64,000 nucleotides of DNA from Pilatotrama ljubarskyi (lineage: Eukaryota; Basidiomycota; Agaricomycetes; Polyporales; Polyporaceae), in the NCBI GenBank assembly GCA_022385805.1, contig MU277673.1, positions 492,511-556,510 of the forward strand, written 5' to 3'. The translations under genes and the position numbers were made by a program. Of this stretch, positions 11,801-23,047 are shown one piece after another; positions within the stretch are counted from its first letter, which is position 1; each line of letters starts with the position of its first letter. The notes below the pieces were generated by a model that did not search any database, was not told where the DNA came from, and saw only the letters and a program-made list of their open reading frames with translations.

Positions 11801-12834
11801 TCGGTACCGGCATCTCAGCACATTACCATATGGCGAGAACAATGGACTTACTGCAGGACTGGGCGGCTGTGCGCGCTTTTTTCCCTTGAGTGCCAAGCTG
11901 GATAGTGGGGCATCGTCAGAGTCTTCTGCACGTTCCTGAGCTATCAGCTCGCATGCATCCACCATGTGTATAAGTATCTCGGCAAACCATGCGGGGCTCC
12001 TCTTTGGGCTTCAACGCAGATGCCGCCTTCGGTGGACGACCGCGTTTCCTGCCTGTGGAGGATTTGGGCACTTCCTGGAAGGCGAAAGATACTTGAGGAA
12101 TGCTCAAGGCGTACGATGACGGCTTAGATCTACCTTGCCTTTCCCTTTCGATGATGGATACTCTTGCTTGACCTGAGAAGTAGATGCTTGCTGCTGCCGC
12201 TCATCGCTCTCTTCCCCAGAAGATGAGGCACCTCCGGCGGCCAGACTTCTAGCGAAAAACCTCTTCTCCTTCTCTGAATAAAGACCTCAGTGAGCCTGAT
12301 CACCTAGCTGTTCGGTGGACCGGAACTAACTGATCCATGACGGGGTCGCTTTTACGGTGTACCCTTCCGGGTAGTCTTCATCGTCCATTCCGATGTCCTT
12401 CCAGAAACTGTCTAGGAGCCGTTTGCAGTTGTCCTTCAAATTCTTTTCAGGCTCCCAGCTACTTCGGTTCAATCAACGCTCAGCGAAAGCAGCTGCAAGA
12501 CTCACGTATCATCCTCAGAATCATAGTTGGCCCACTTCGGGGGATAGTCAGAGGTTGCACGCATATACCACAGGCGCGAGCTATACCTTCACACGATACT
12601 CCTGCATTGCATAGGCATTGTCATCAACTGAGCTTCGTGAGGCAGATGAACCAGGGAGTATACGCACCCATCCTTTCCCTTTCACTCTCGCGGCCTTGAT
12701 GACTTCTGTGAACGACGGAATGCACAGGTCTAGGGGCTCTATGCGGGCACCATAAACCGATGGCACTAACCGACAACAAATTGAGGCTCCTCGGAGCTCT
12801 CCCTGTCGTGCGATGCTCGCCTCTTCTTCGCCAT
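8893..12834 (-). CDS. Large chromodomain protein, possibly Chp1-like
   Basis: A multi-exon gene of roughly 1000 residues. Spliced exon 1 starts MAKKRRASHDRESS (ATG at 12834) and runs into FVVEVIKAARVKGKG, then across introns to EYRVK, WANYDSEDDT and WEPEKNL: a canonical chromodomain (about residues 19-58) with F, W and Y at the three aromatic-cage positions used to bind methyl-lysine. Next come KDNCKRLLDSFW, a low-complexity linker with an AT-hook-like KRGRPPK (around 12030-12050) and basic patches (NRHRKR). Near 10330-10690 lies a folded segment starting KWRWSGEMFIDVS, which recalls SPOC domains. The C-terminal 400 residues (exons 9446-10273 and 8893-9412) form another folded region containing VVPNHPYCIWYAPGDM and HPLWECYVLPAVVAMVAKL; the reading frame continues through donor GTAAGAG at 9449. 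The gene ends VSEKK-stop. S. pombe Chp1 of the RITS complex also has chromodomain, SPOC and PIN domains in this order and is similar in length; homology beyond the chromodomain is my inference. Confidence 0.82.
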
Positions 12835-13253
12835 ATTCCCGAGATGTTGCGGTGAGATGGCCGAGGTGTGCTCGACGAGACAGCCTTCGCAGTTCGCCAG
12901 CCACCAGACCAACCAGTACGACAGAGGGCGGCAATAAGGTGTTCGGGCTGGCTAGAGCGGGTGCGCGCAACTAAGCACCTGGATGCTCCGGCAGTATAGT
13001 TCCAGCAGCGTCTATTGAGGCACTCGCGAGATGCGCGGGCGATGAAGGTGGTGGTACAGTTCAGAGCTTGTGCGCGGACGGGGTGGCGGCCATGCACGCG
13101 CAGCACGGCGCGCGAACGCGTTCCTCGGGCGCTTCGCACAACCCGACCATTCACGCGCCAACGAGTGCTGCGATCCAGTCTCCTGCGTCCATCCTCACAA
13201 CCCCGCCGGATCCCCTCACGCTTCACTCGGACCAGAGCACGGAACTGACACAC
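12835..13253. promoter_or_regulatory. Shared divergent promoter, chromodomain gene and MTC1
   Basis: The 419 bp between the two start codons must hold the promoters of both divergent genes. An in-frame ATG upstream of MTC1 at 13068 would extend that protein by 62 residues of low-complexity sequence, so part of this stretch could be coding; I prefer the downstream start. No clear TATA box is visible. Confidence 0.4.
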
Positions 13254-14732
13254 ATGTCTGCCAAATCCAAGTCGAAACAGCAGGAGGCTCTCCAGTTTCT
13301 GGACGACCTTGACAACCTCGCACCTCCTCCGGCAGACGCACCGACCACAGCTGCGCAGCCTGGCACCGATGGAGAGGCAGAGGTCTTCGCATTCATAGAC
13401 GAGATCACTCAGAAGAGCTCTGAACCACCGCGCTCCGCCGCACATATTGACCGCCCACTCTCGAGGGCTGGCACCCCCACCGTGAGGAAGAGCACCGAGC
13501 GCGTCAAGGTCGGAACACCCGCGCCCTTACTCCCCGGTTCCGTCCCTCTCTCCAGGACGGACTCCTCCAGCTCTCGTGTCAGCGTAGCCTCAACGAAGCA
13601 GCCGGAGTCTCAGCGGCAGGAGTCCCAGCCAGCCGCACCCTCGTCCTCCTCTGGAGCGTGGGGTTGGGGAAGCGTCTGGTCTACGGCAAGCTCTGCCCTG
13701 CAGCAGGCCAAGTCTGTCGTCGATGAACAGGTGAAGAATCTTCCAAAGAATGAACAGGCTCGTAAATGGAGCGAGGGCGTCCTCGTGTATGCCAAGGCTG
13801 CGCAACTCGATAAGCTCAGTACGTCATCTCATCGTGTTCCGGGGATAGGGAGATCCTGACGCCTATTGGCAAATGCTTCACAGGTCAGGATTTCAAGCGA
13901 GTCGGGCTTTCTACCCTAACGGACATCTTAAATGTGGTCGCCCCGCCTATTTCGGAACACGAAGTCATTCAGGTATGGCTCAGCCATGACATGCAAGGAT
14001 ACGAGGGGATCGAAAGCCTTGTGTACCGCGCGCTTTCACGCGTAAGACATCTACCCTTTTCGCTTCGCTTACGGACGGTATCGCTCATGACTGTCTATTA
14101 AGATTATGGAACAGGTCGAGGGTGGTGACCTCGTCGTGAACCGCGGCGATGAATCGCGTCCCAAGGATACCGCGGAAACGAAACGAGATTTGAATGCGGT
14201 GGACGGCTATGACGCTGCGCTCAAGCTCGCACAGGTACGTCTGCTGTCGCATAGCGCAAGTTAAGCTCATGTTGACCATACATTCCAGGCGAATCTTGAG
14301 GAGCTGATGAAACGGAACGCGAAGCGGGAACAGACAACCTCATCTTCGGCTCAGAATCCGATCACCTATTCTTACGTCTTTTTGCGCGTTCAACCATACA
14401 CGACGACATATGCGCTGCCCCAAATCGCCACAGGAAGCGAGGTGCCGGCCACCTCTAGCTCTAACTCCCAATCATCCCTCCAATTTCTCATCTGCCTGTC
14501 CGATCCTCAGCACAACATGATCCATTCCACTGTCACCCAGGCCGTTCCCACAAAGTGGTTGGAGCTATGGGACGAATACGATTGGGTGGAAGATCTCGTC
14601 GTCGAGGCCATCAGAATCGGCGTCGAGGTCATCGGTCAAGAATATATAGGTTCGCGGATGGGTTGGGACAAGAAGGCGTCGGAGAAAGAGGGCTCAGAGG
14701 AGGGTTCTGCTGATGAGAAGGCTGCATCCTGA
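13254..14732 (+). CDS. Maintenance of telomere capping protein 1 (MTC1 / DUF5427 family)
   Basis: Cytoplasmic protein family named after the yeast Mtc1 genetic interaction with telomere capping; the biochemical role is not established. The chosen ATG (13254) begins MSAKSKSKQQEALQFLDDLD, the acidic LDDLDNL start typical of the family, followed by a disordered Ser/Pro-rich stretch, the tryptophan-rich WGWGSVWSTASSALQQAKS and KWSEGVLVYAKAAQLDKL. Exons then give QDFKRVGLSTLTDILNVVAPPI, EQVEGGDLVVNRG, and NPITYSYVFLRVQPYT, with the conserved end segment FLICLSDPQHNM...WLELWDEYDWVEDLVVEAIRIGVEVIGQEYIGSRMGW and a charged tail. Introns sit after DKLS, after EVIQ, before IMEQVEGG and after LAQ. An upstream in-frame ATG at 13068 exists but its extension has no family character. 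Confidence 0.86.
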
Positions 14733-14872
14733 TTCGGAACAAAGACACTGTATTATACCACCGGAACTGAGGATCACGAGCGCTTTGTTGCTGTATTCCT
14801 ACGCGGAGCACTCGTACAGGCAGCAAGCACTCGAGGCTCTATGTACTATAGTGACCGGCTCCTGCACTGTAA

Positions 14873-16016
14873 TCACTTCTTCTCCTCTGCGGGAGGCGGC
14901 GGGGGCGGGACCGGCTTGAGCTCGTCCGGCCGCTTCGGTGCGGTGCCGTCGCCGACCTGCTCCCAGGGCGACAGAGCATCGAAGTTCCTGACATTCAAAT
15001 AAACTCAGCACAACTCAGCCAGGGATGACACGAGGTCGTACCGGAAGGCCTGAGTCAATTGTAGCGGCTCATAGACGACCCGCTTCCTCTCCTCGTCGTA
15101 CCGAACCTCAGTGTAACCCTGCGGAGAACATATGAGCCATGGCGCTATGAACGAAACGAGCATTGCGACAATCGCTCACCGTCAAAGGGAAGTCCTTACG
15201 AAGAGGGTGGCCCTCGAAGCCTAGAACACGCCGTTAGCCTGCGGCAATACCCTCCCATCGATTTGCCATACCATAATCCGTGAGGATACGACGGCTGCGG
15301 CGTAGTCGGTCAGCTGTCACGGTGTCGACGAGAGGTTTGCACGTACAGGTCGGGGTGGTCCTTGAAGAACACACCAAACAAGTCCCAGACCTCGCGCTCG
15401 TACCTGTTTGCATTTAGCGGGCACCCGAAAAGAAGCATTGAGGGTTCATTTACTGACCAATCTGCGCCCTTGAACACAGCCATGGCACTCGGGACGGCGT
15501 CCACCTCGCTTGCATAGGTCTTCACGCGGATACGACTAGCGTACTTGACGCTGAGGAGGTTGTATACGACCTCAAACCGCTTGTCGCGCTCAGGATAGTC
15601 AACCGCGGTAATATCCATGACGCTCTTGTACTGGCATTGGGAGTGGTCGCGAAGGAAGGTGAGCACGGGAATGACGCCAGAGGGGCAGATGTAGAGCGTC
15701 AGCTCGTCCTGGCGCACGGAGAATTGCTGAACATATTTGGGGAGACATTGGATGAGGTAGGAGCCATAGGAGTGCAGCTTCTCAGTAGTCTCAGCGTATT
15801 TGGTGAGGGTCGGGTTAGGAGAGGTGGGCTCGGTGAACGGAGACGCAGAGGCTGCTAGTGGTCAGTTGGGCCGCCAACACTCAGTATGAGGGTCATACCG
15901 TTCGAGGGCTTCGACGAGTGGATAGTGCGGGTTATCCGGGTAGCCACAGCAGCCGTAGGACGAGCTGGCGCATGGCGGATGAGGCGGCCTGTTCTACACG
16001 CCAGCCGGAGAGACAT
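14873..16016 (-). CDS. NADH:ubiquinone oxidoreductase 30-kDa subunit (NDUFS3 type), mitochondrial
   Basis: Core subunit of respiratory complex I on the matrix arm, close to the iron-sulfur relay and quinone site. The first exon encodes an arginine-rich presequence without acidic residues, [20 protein letters not shown]. Then come [29 protein letters not shown] and the conserved block [45 protein letters not shown], and [42 protein letters not shown], which contains the family signature ERE-WD-FG-F-GHPDLRRIL. The C-terminal exons give [19 protein letters not shown] and a proline-rich tail ending [13 protein letters not shown] at 16016 is preferred because it starts the presequence. It is transcribed divergently from the SPF27 gene with only 108 bp between the starts. 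Confidence 0.95.
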
Positions 16017-16124
16017 GGTCGTCGACGTCGAGGATGAGCGCGGACGAGCGTCGGCTGGGATTCCGACGCGCTGCACGGGCGCCTATGACCCCTCCGCTCT
16101 CGCTTCCAACCACAGTCCTCCGAA
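16017..16124. promoter_or_regulatory. Compact bidirectional promoter, NDUFS3 and SPF27
   Basis: Only 108 bp separate the start codons of two divergent housekeeping genes, so both transcription starts and their control sites must fit here or within the 5' coding ends. No TATA box is seen, as is usual for housekeeping promoters. Confidence 0.45.
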
Positions 16125-16963
16125 ATGTCTTCTTCCGTTACGCACGGCAATGCTGAGCCTACTGCCATCTTCGACTCACTGCCTTACTATGACAATGAGC
16201 TAGAGCAATATCCTATCCTAAAGGAGAAGGTCGAGAAGGAGCTAGCGCGCGAGGGCAAACCGCCGCAGACACTACACCCTCGGGTGCCTCCCGCGCCGAC
16301 CCTGTTTGCTGTAAGTGCGCATTTATCATTGGAGATTGTCTGAAGTGGTGGACTGAAATATGACCGTGTATGTTAGGACCATCCACTCTTACAAGCTGAG
16401 CTTGAGCGCGTCTCAAATCATCAGCCTCTGCCACCACTCGACACTGCTCGCTACCAGCTCCCAGGCCCTGCCACTCCTGACAATGAAGAGGAGTGGCTAG
16501 ATGCTCTGAAAAACGCCCGCGCTCAACTAGAGCACCAGAAGCTGAGGTGAGGCGCGCGCTCTGCATACCGGTTAGTCGGCCCTGACTGTGCTTCACGCAG
16601 ACAGACCAACCTAGCATTGCTGCAGCAATATGGGTCCAATGCCTGGCGCATACACAACTATCTCAACGAAGCGTCCGCAAAGAACATGGAGAAGGCTCTT
16701 GAAGAGCTCAAGAACCTGACGATCGAAGTCAACCGGGAGCGGAAGAATTTCCAGGTCAGTGCCTCGGGGCTTCTTGAACGCGGTGGCTTGCTAATGCTGA
16801 GATCACTCTATAGACCCGGCTAGGCTCGCAATTGACTTCCCTGGAGACTCGCTGGACCGAGCTGATCTCAAGCATCCTACAAATCGAGATGGCAAATGTA
16901 GCGCTAGAAGTGGAGATCGACCGCCTCAACAAGCGCGAAGTTGAACTCGCCGCCTCTTTGTGA
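16125..16963 (+). CDS. Pre-mRNA splicing factor SPF27/BCAS2 family (Cwf7 type)
   Basis: Subunit of the Prp19-associated (NineTeen) complex that activates the spliceosome. The N-terminal exon reads FDSLPYYDNELEQYPILKEKVEKELA, matching the family start (DSLPY-D...). Later exons give HPLLQAELERV, LPGPATPDNEEEWLDALKNARAQLEHQKLR, NLALLQQYGSNAWRIHNYLNEA, and a C-terminal coiled coil ending IDRLNKREVELAASL. The YG-NAW-x(2)-N-Y-L pattern is diagnostic of BCAS2. Introns follow LFA, KLR and KNFQ. The estimated length of about 215 residues fits the family. Confidence 0.94.
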
Positions 16964-17289
16964 TCCGCTTTTCGCTCTATCTTTCCTTCTGTATTTCTAG
17001 ATCCTCTGTCATACCAGCCGTGCTAGTGGGACGCATGCCTCCCGTCGATGCGTCATGGTGAGAACCAGTCGATAGATTAATCAACGTAAGGTAAAGAAGT
17101 TGTGCAACAGGATGTGACATCGAGCGCTGCACGAAGGTAGCTGGGCTATCCTGTGGGGATTGTCATTGGGGTGACTACGTCCGGACAAGAACAACGGCAT
17201 AATCCTTCCTGAAATAGATAGAGTCCTACTGGTCCGACAGAGAAGTGGCGGCCGCTCGTTAGCGACGCAAGGCCATACGTACAAGCGCT
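16964..17289. other. Convergent 3' intergenic region
   Basis: Lies between the stop codons of SPF27 (plus) and the REX4-fold gene (minus). It probably holds the two 3' untranslated regions. No gene is seen. Confidence 0.5.
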
Positions 17290-18321
17290 TCAGGTGAAGC
17301 ACCGCCGATACTCATCTGGGGGGAGTGCACATGGCCACGCCCCGGTGGCAATGATACCCTCCCAGGTCTGTTCACAGGAGCGGAAGAGGTCTAGCGCCGC
17401 TCGGGCCCGTTCCACCTGCTCGAGACTTCGTGAGCCCCCAACGGCACACACATGGTCATATTCGGTAATGATTCTCACCGGAATCTCGCCGCTTTGGCCA
17501 ATGTCCCTGCCCATGAAGTGCTTGACGAGTGTCTCGAGGGGAATCATGACGTTCGGCTTCTGGCCGAGAGTCCGGCGGAAGGACATGAAGAGGGCGGTGT
17601 CGCGGGTGTTGATGGCGGGGTGCGACAGGCCCATGACCTATAAAGTTGCGGTGGTCGTACCCGATAGCCCAGGCGGGAACGACGGGAGACTTACAGAGAG
17701 GAACTCCCACAAGGCGTGGCCGACTAATATCTTGTCCCTGATGATTGACGCGACTTGACGCTGAACATCGATGAAGACGGGCGCTGAGAGAGGAGAAGGG
17801 CGACGCTCCGTCATCTTCGACCTCAATCATAGTAGCACAGGGGCGAACAGAACGTACCTTCGGCCAAGTGATGCGGCTGCAGCCCCGTTTCAGCGGTTCT
17901 GTAGTCACAGACCGGTTGCCTGGGAGGGCGGAAGACGTCAGTGCGACGGCAAATGCGGAGACAGGCTCGGGGGTACGCACGTCGGACGGACGTAGGAGTC
18001 GAGCAAGACAGTGCCTCGATAGTCAGTCAGAGTTACGCGGCTATTTGGGGGACATCAGACCGTAAGCACGGCGTCCTGTCACGGGAGAAGGGGCACGAGG
18101 GAAACTGACGCCACCATAGGCAGCCTGGACACTATGCCGTAGTACACGCACTGTGCTTGCGCGGCGACATATCTGCATTTACCACCATAAGCATAGTGCC
18201 GTGCATCTACGTAGGGAGGGGCGTACCTCTCAGGCGGGAAGTGCCTCGCCTGTCGGGCGCTGGAGCCGCCCTGGGCAGCAGTAGGGGTAGGGTAGCCTGA
18301 AGAGCCTGAAGTCGAAGCCAT
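17290..18321 (-). CDS. REX4-fold (DEDDh superfamily) pseudoexonuclease
   Basis: Spliced translation from ATG 18321 (MASTSGSSGYPTPTAAQGG) shows the landmarks of the REXO4/ISG20 exonuclease fold: RYVA, then RVTLTDYRGTVLLDSYVRP, DYRTAETGLQPHHLAE, APVFIDVQRQVASIIRDKILVGHAL, MGLSHPAINTRDTALF and ARAALDLFRSCEQTWEG. The catalytic positions are lost. Where active enzymes have Y-V-A-x-D-x-E, this protein reads Y-V-A-A-Q-A-Q. Where they have G-H-A-L-x-N-D, it reads G-H-A-L-W-E-F. Where they have H-x4-D-A-R, it reads R-A-R after the splice at 17408-17472. The fold is therefore probably kept for binding RNA or protein rather than for cleavage. The C-terminus ends WPCALPPDEYRRCFT. The fold call is strong; the loss of activity is inferred from the missing residues. 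Confidence 0.75.
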
Positions 18322-18724
18322 ATCCAGCGCCAATACGGGGTACTGGTATACACATGAAGCATATGCGGGGTGAAGCGCCATGAAATGTGCATCGACAGCG
18401 ACGCGAGGCGCCGCCTTTTGTACTCAAAACGCGTGGACGCCAGTCCACACCAGGAGACGATTGGCGTGCAATGACGCCGGAATTAAACCCAGAGCACGAC
18501 CACATCACAGGCGGGTCCTGTGCGCCATTGACCAATGCGAGCGATGCTTTCGCCTATGGCAGACACAATGCCAGCATTATTGAATCGGACTGCTCCAGAC
18601 GCGATAAGAACCGAAGTAGAGGCCGTTGAGAAGCGACACTCCGGGCACAGACACGATTGGTCCGACGTATGGTTCGCTCGACCCCGGAACACGCCTTGGC
18701 CGTACAGCATTGAAAGGAGTCATA

Positions 18725-19270
18725 TCAAGGGTCAGGACAATCAGGGGAGGAGCTATCGGCGCTCTCGATCGACTGACCCTCAGATGTCTCCGCTGGGCCC
18801 GCAAAGCCTGTCGCGCCGCTCTCCAAGAAGCGCAAGAAGCTGTGCGAGCACCTGAACAGCTCATTGGCCAAAGGATAGCCCAAAGAAATCTTTTCCTGTA
18901 GAGTTTTCGCCACGGAGTAGAGCCGGGCATACTATACACTGACAGGGTGGTCGCGGTCCTAGAGGCCTAGCGGAGAGCCCGGGATGGCCTGGCCTGCCAG
19001 ACCTCCGTGTGCAAATCAGTCAAAATAGCTCGGGGGAAAGCTGTGCTCACTACTGCATATTTCCAGCGGTCTGGCGGCAACCTGGCATCCTCCGAGTTCC
19101 TCGCAGCGCTGTTTCATCGCAGCATCTGCACGCGGCCAGGTCCGGAGATTGTTGCGATCCGTCAAGATGCCCGCGGTGCGGGGTAATATGTATTCATCGA
19201 CCCGGCGTCCGAGCTCCAACATGCCTTCACATGCTCTAATGACATTCAGCTGGGTAGAATTCCACGGCAT
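18725..19270 (-). CDS. Uncertain hypothetical gene
   Basis: Two minus-strand segments have coding character. The first (about 19060-19270) reads LNVIRACEGMLELGRRVDEY and LRTWPRADAAMKQRCEELG. The second (about 18725-18930) reads YARLYSVAKTLQEKISLGYP and FLRFLESGATGFAGPAE, and ends at a TGA at 18725. Both read as amphipathic helical protein and lie on the same strand between two real genes. I could not find a clean splice linking them, the true start is unknown, and further exons may lie upstream to about 19400. No family recognised. Confidence 0.25.
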
Positions 19271-19919
19271 TCGTGCAATTTACCTGGAGTACGGGGACCA
19301 GACTATCAAGGATAGCTACGAGCGGCACGCGTCTTTGTGCGAATGATGAGGTTACCAAACGTGGGAGAAGTCCATTTGGGATATTGGGCGGTCGTCGGCC
19401 TGAAGGTTCACCAAATGCCGGCTGACCCCACGGTGGTGGTCGAGCCTCGGGGAACAGAGCCGGAAGTTACGGCAAACTCAAACGACCTGTCGCCCAAACA
19501 GGAAGGCGGCGCTTCGCACACCAAACGTCAACATGTTGATTTGGATCCGACTAAGTACGTACGTATGCCGCGGTTCATGGTACACTCTCGAAGATGCCAA
19601 GGCACAAGAGCCTAAGCCATCGCGGGACGCATTCAAGACGAAGCTCAGGAAGATCGCATGCCAATCGCTTCCCGAGGCCAATATATCAAACACGCTAGCA
19701 ATACATCGCAGTCCCGGCGGGAGCTGGTGCTCGGACTCTAACATCAATTGGATTGACTACGCCACCCCCCTTTACCTTCCCTTTCTGTCGGGTCACAAGT
19801 GTCTACGCGGTATTCAATGGGGGGAACCATCATGCGCACGCGCGCGCTCCCGCTGGTAGAAGCCGTATGACGCGGCCTCGGGCAGAGCCAAAGGAATCAA
19901 TGAGGGAGGGATTCGTGAC

Positions 19920-21445
19920 TCAAGCGCTCGACAGCGCCGCGATATTCGAAGGAACGTCTCCTGGCGCCGCGGCCTGCGTGTCGGAGCGTGCTTCCAGCCT
20001 TGCGCCTTCTTTCCGGGCAACCCCAGGCTGCTCGAAGCTGCGCATGCCTTCGAGACCCCACCGTCCCATCATCGCCTTATCTTCGTCCCACGGCGAGCCT
20101 GGCAGAGAGCGACAGATCAGCGACAGATCGCCAAGATTTCGCCTCCCGGTACTCACAAGGTGTGGTCAGCATTTGTTCACCCGTGAACACGGCATTCGCG
20201 CCAGCCATGAAGCACATGGCTTGTTGCGTCTCGTCAAGGGTCTGTCTCCCGGCGGCCAGACGAATGATAGTCGCTGGCATCACGATCCTTGCCGTGGCAA
20301 TCGTACGAAGAATTGTTTGGTAGGGCACAGGCTACGCAGTAATGAGTCCACACTATCCGAAGAATGAGTCATGTCATCGTACCTCGTTATTTTCGAGCGG
20401 GGTACCCTTGATAGGCACCAATGCATTCACGGGGAATGACTCCGGATGCTCCGGCATACTGCGACGGTGTCAGCAGCTGCCACTATTCTGTACGAGACAT
20501 TCTCCACCCACTTCGCCACTTCCCAAATGAGGCCAACTCGATCCTTGTCAGATTCACCTAGACCTAATATGCCGCCTGAACAGACGCTGATACCGGCGTC
20601 GCGAACAGCGGAGATGGTGGACAATCGGTCATCGTATGACCTGGTAGTGATCACCTGCAGTAAAAGGACCGTCAACTTTGTCTGACAGCTGCCTATAGAT
20701 CCATGCCAACCTCGGGGTAGTACTCGCGTGAGGTGTCGAGATTGTGGTTGTACGCCGTCAGGCCGCTGTGTGTCGAGCGTCTCAACAACTGACAGGTCCT
20801 GTGGCAGGTGGTACCTACGCTTCTTTGAGCTGCCGGGCCTGCTCGGGGCTCAACATGCCGAGCGTCGTGCACACTTCCATTCCCATGCTCCGAATCTCGC
20901 GCACCATGGTAAGGATGCGTTCAAACCCGCGCTTCCGGCCAGAAAGGTCTCTCCACGCAGCGCCCATGCAGAAGCGTGTGCTGCCGTTCGCTTTGGCTTT
21001 CCGAGCAGCTTCAAGGACAGGTTCGATGTCAACGAGACGGGAGGCCTTGGTGGGGGTGGCGTAACGTGAGGACTGGGAGCAATAAGAGCCTGCGTGCGGC
21101 GTTAAGATGCAGGTCCGCAGCCGAGTAATTGTCTGACGTACAATCCTCGGAGCAACCACCAGCTATAGGACGTGAATGTCAGATACACCTCCGAGGGTCA
21201 ACAAGAGTGGGCTTACTCTTGATGTTCATGAGAGTACATAGCTGGATCTTGCTCGGATCGTGGTACTGTCTGTGCACAGAGGCTGCCTTGAAGACAAGGT
21301 CGAGCAGCGGACCGTCATAGATCTGCTGGATCTCCTGCTTGGTCCATGAATGACGCGTGGCAGGTGCCGTCGGAGGGGATGCATGCGTCGCGAGTGCACG
21401 CCTGAACTGCAAAGTGAGGCGTACAGAAGGACCGGCTCGGAACAT
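19920..21445 (-). CDS. BIO2: Biotin synthase, mitochondrial
   Basis: Radical-SAM enzyme that inserts sulfur into dethiobiotin, the last step of biotin synthesis. A presequence [21 protein letters not shown] precedes [19 protein letters not shown]. Splicing MNIK through donor GTAAGC and a second intron with donor GTACGTCAG rebuilds the radical-SAM cluster motif C-S-E-D-C-S-Y-C (C-x3-C-x2-C). Downstream are [56 protein letters not shown] and [36 protein letters not shown], which carry the conserved cysteines and arginine that hold the second iron-sulfur cluster. The final exon joins [19 protein letters not shown] and adds an alanine-rich tail of about 45 residues. Biotin prototrophy is implied if the other steps are present elsewhere. 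Confidence 0.95.
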
Positions 21446-23047
21446 AGCTCGCGCCTGAGTACTAGCAGTGAGACAGTCGGTGCTTCGCGGTCGTCTTAAG
21501 ACAGCGTAGGAGGAGAGAGACGGCGGTATACGAGGGCGAGTGGGGATTGAGTGGAAGAGCGGAAAAGCGGGCGGCGGAGCAAAAGGCTTGGGGATGGCTT
21601 GGGGGAAGCCATTCCGCAGGAATGGATCTCAGATCCATATCAGTTGCCCACGTGATTGGACGCGTCAAGTAGGAGGCGCGCGATTTCAAGGGAGACGCCT
21701 CCGACTCCGAGCGGATCCGGACTTGTTCTGCCGTCTCACGACCAATAGTAGCTCAAACCATGCCTATGAAAGGTGATGCAGGATGCTGCCAATGGAGAGG
21801 TCTCCGTGATGTACGTTTCACTCAAGCCCAAGGTCATGCAGAACCACGGAAGCTCAGCATTAATATTGTGCACAGCAGGTTATCGTCCACGCGATCCTTG
21901 CGACCGCGCATAGACATGTCGGTACGACGACATCACGGCTGAGCAATGAGTCGTCGACCAGCTTGCGCAAGATCGCGCATTCGGAAGCTCTCTTTCGACT
22001 GCCGCAGGACCGCGGAATGAGGGCGTTGCATCACTGCGGCGTGAAGTTTGCGCCTCTGACCGAGCTCCCCTACAGCGTAATCACTCAGAGTTTCCTGAGT
22101 AGACATCATGTAAGTCAACGCATCTAGGAGGATCTTGAAGCTGCTTCTGCGCATATAGTAGATGATATGAACTCTACGTGCTTCCTCTCTGTCACGCGCG
22201 GCATCGGACCATATCTGTTCCCGCAGCGTATCTGTAAAAGCCGTTTTCATCCGCCTGTAGCAACGTCCTGACTGATACTAAGTGAAGCTGCCTGCGAACT
22301 TAGACCACCATTCATACTATGCCGCCTCGAGGAGGCCATCTACGAGGTATCGACCGATTTCCACTTCTGCAGTAGAGTTGGCGTGGCGTGAGACGCGGAC
22401 CTTCCTGACTCGCAGTCTCGCGACCGCAGAATGCTTCAACGTGTAACTTCGGGCTTGCATCGTGACCTTTTTGCCCACAGCGCAAACGACTCACCGCGAT
22501 ATACCCCCAAAATGGGGCTGCTAGACATCAAAGATCGAAACCTACGCTGTCCCTCGAGAGGCTCACTTGACCATGAGGAGCGAGATTCTGTAGCTTATAC
22601 AACGCGATCATTCCTGCTGCAGTCCTCCGCTTTCTATGATCTCGCAGCTCGTGAGATTGCGCAGATCGACATGCTAGCCCAAAGGAATGACATGGCTCAG
22701 CCGGGCAACATATCATGGCATGCAGAGCCTGGCCGTGCAACGAAGTAGTGGGTCCTATTGGAGGGATATGCTGTGCTATTGCTGCACTGTTCAGCAACTG
22801 AGGTCAAGCACGTTCGTCCTTAAAGAGGAGGGTGCACTGGAGTGTGCCCGGGCCACAAAACATTGAAGGAGACGACACCTACAGCCGCATACGACGACTA
22901 ATACAGCTATATAGCGGACTGCTCCACACCCAGGGAATTCTACAACGTCTCCCTTTTTCTACGTCATGGTGGCCTTCACTACAGAATGGCAAGACGTCGT
23001 GAGGGGACCGTATCAACAAGTACAATTCCATGACCATGCAGCTAATA
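21446..23047. other. Gene-poor stretch with one weak ORF
   Basis: Between biotin synthase and the small hypothetical gene. The only frame worth noting is on the minus strand at 21933-22250 (105 codons), beginning MKTAFTDTLREQIWSDAARD and containing a plausible helical segment KILLDALTYMMSTQ, but it has no recognisable family and no clear exon partners. Otherwise nothing is seen. Confidence 0.4.

Noticed and set aside
21933..22250. 105-codon minus-strand frame
   Set aside because: No recognised family, no exon partners with matching phase; mentioned only within the intergenic entry.
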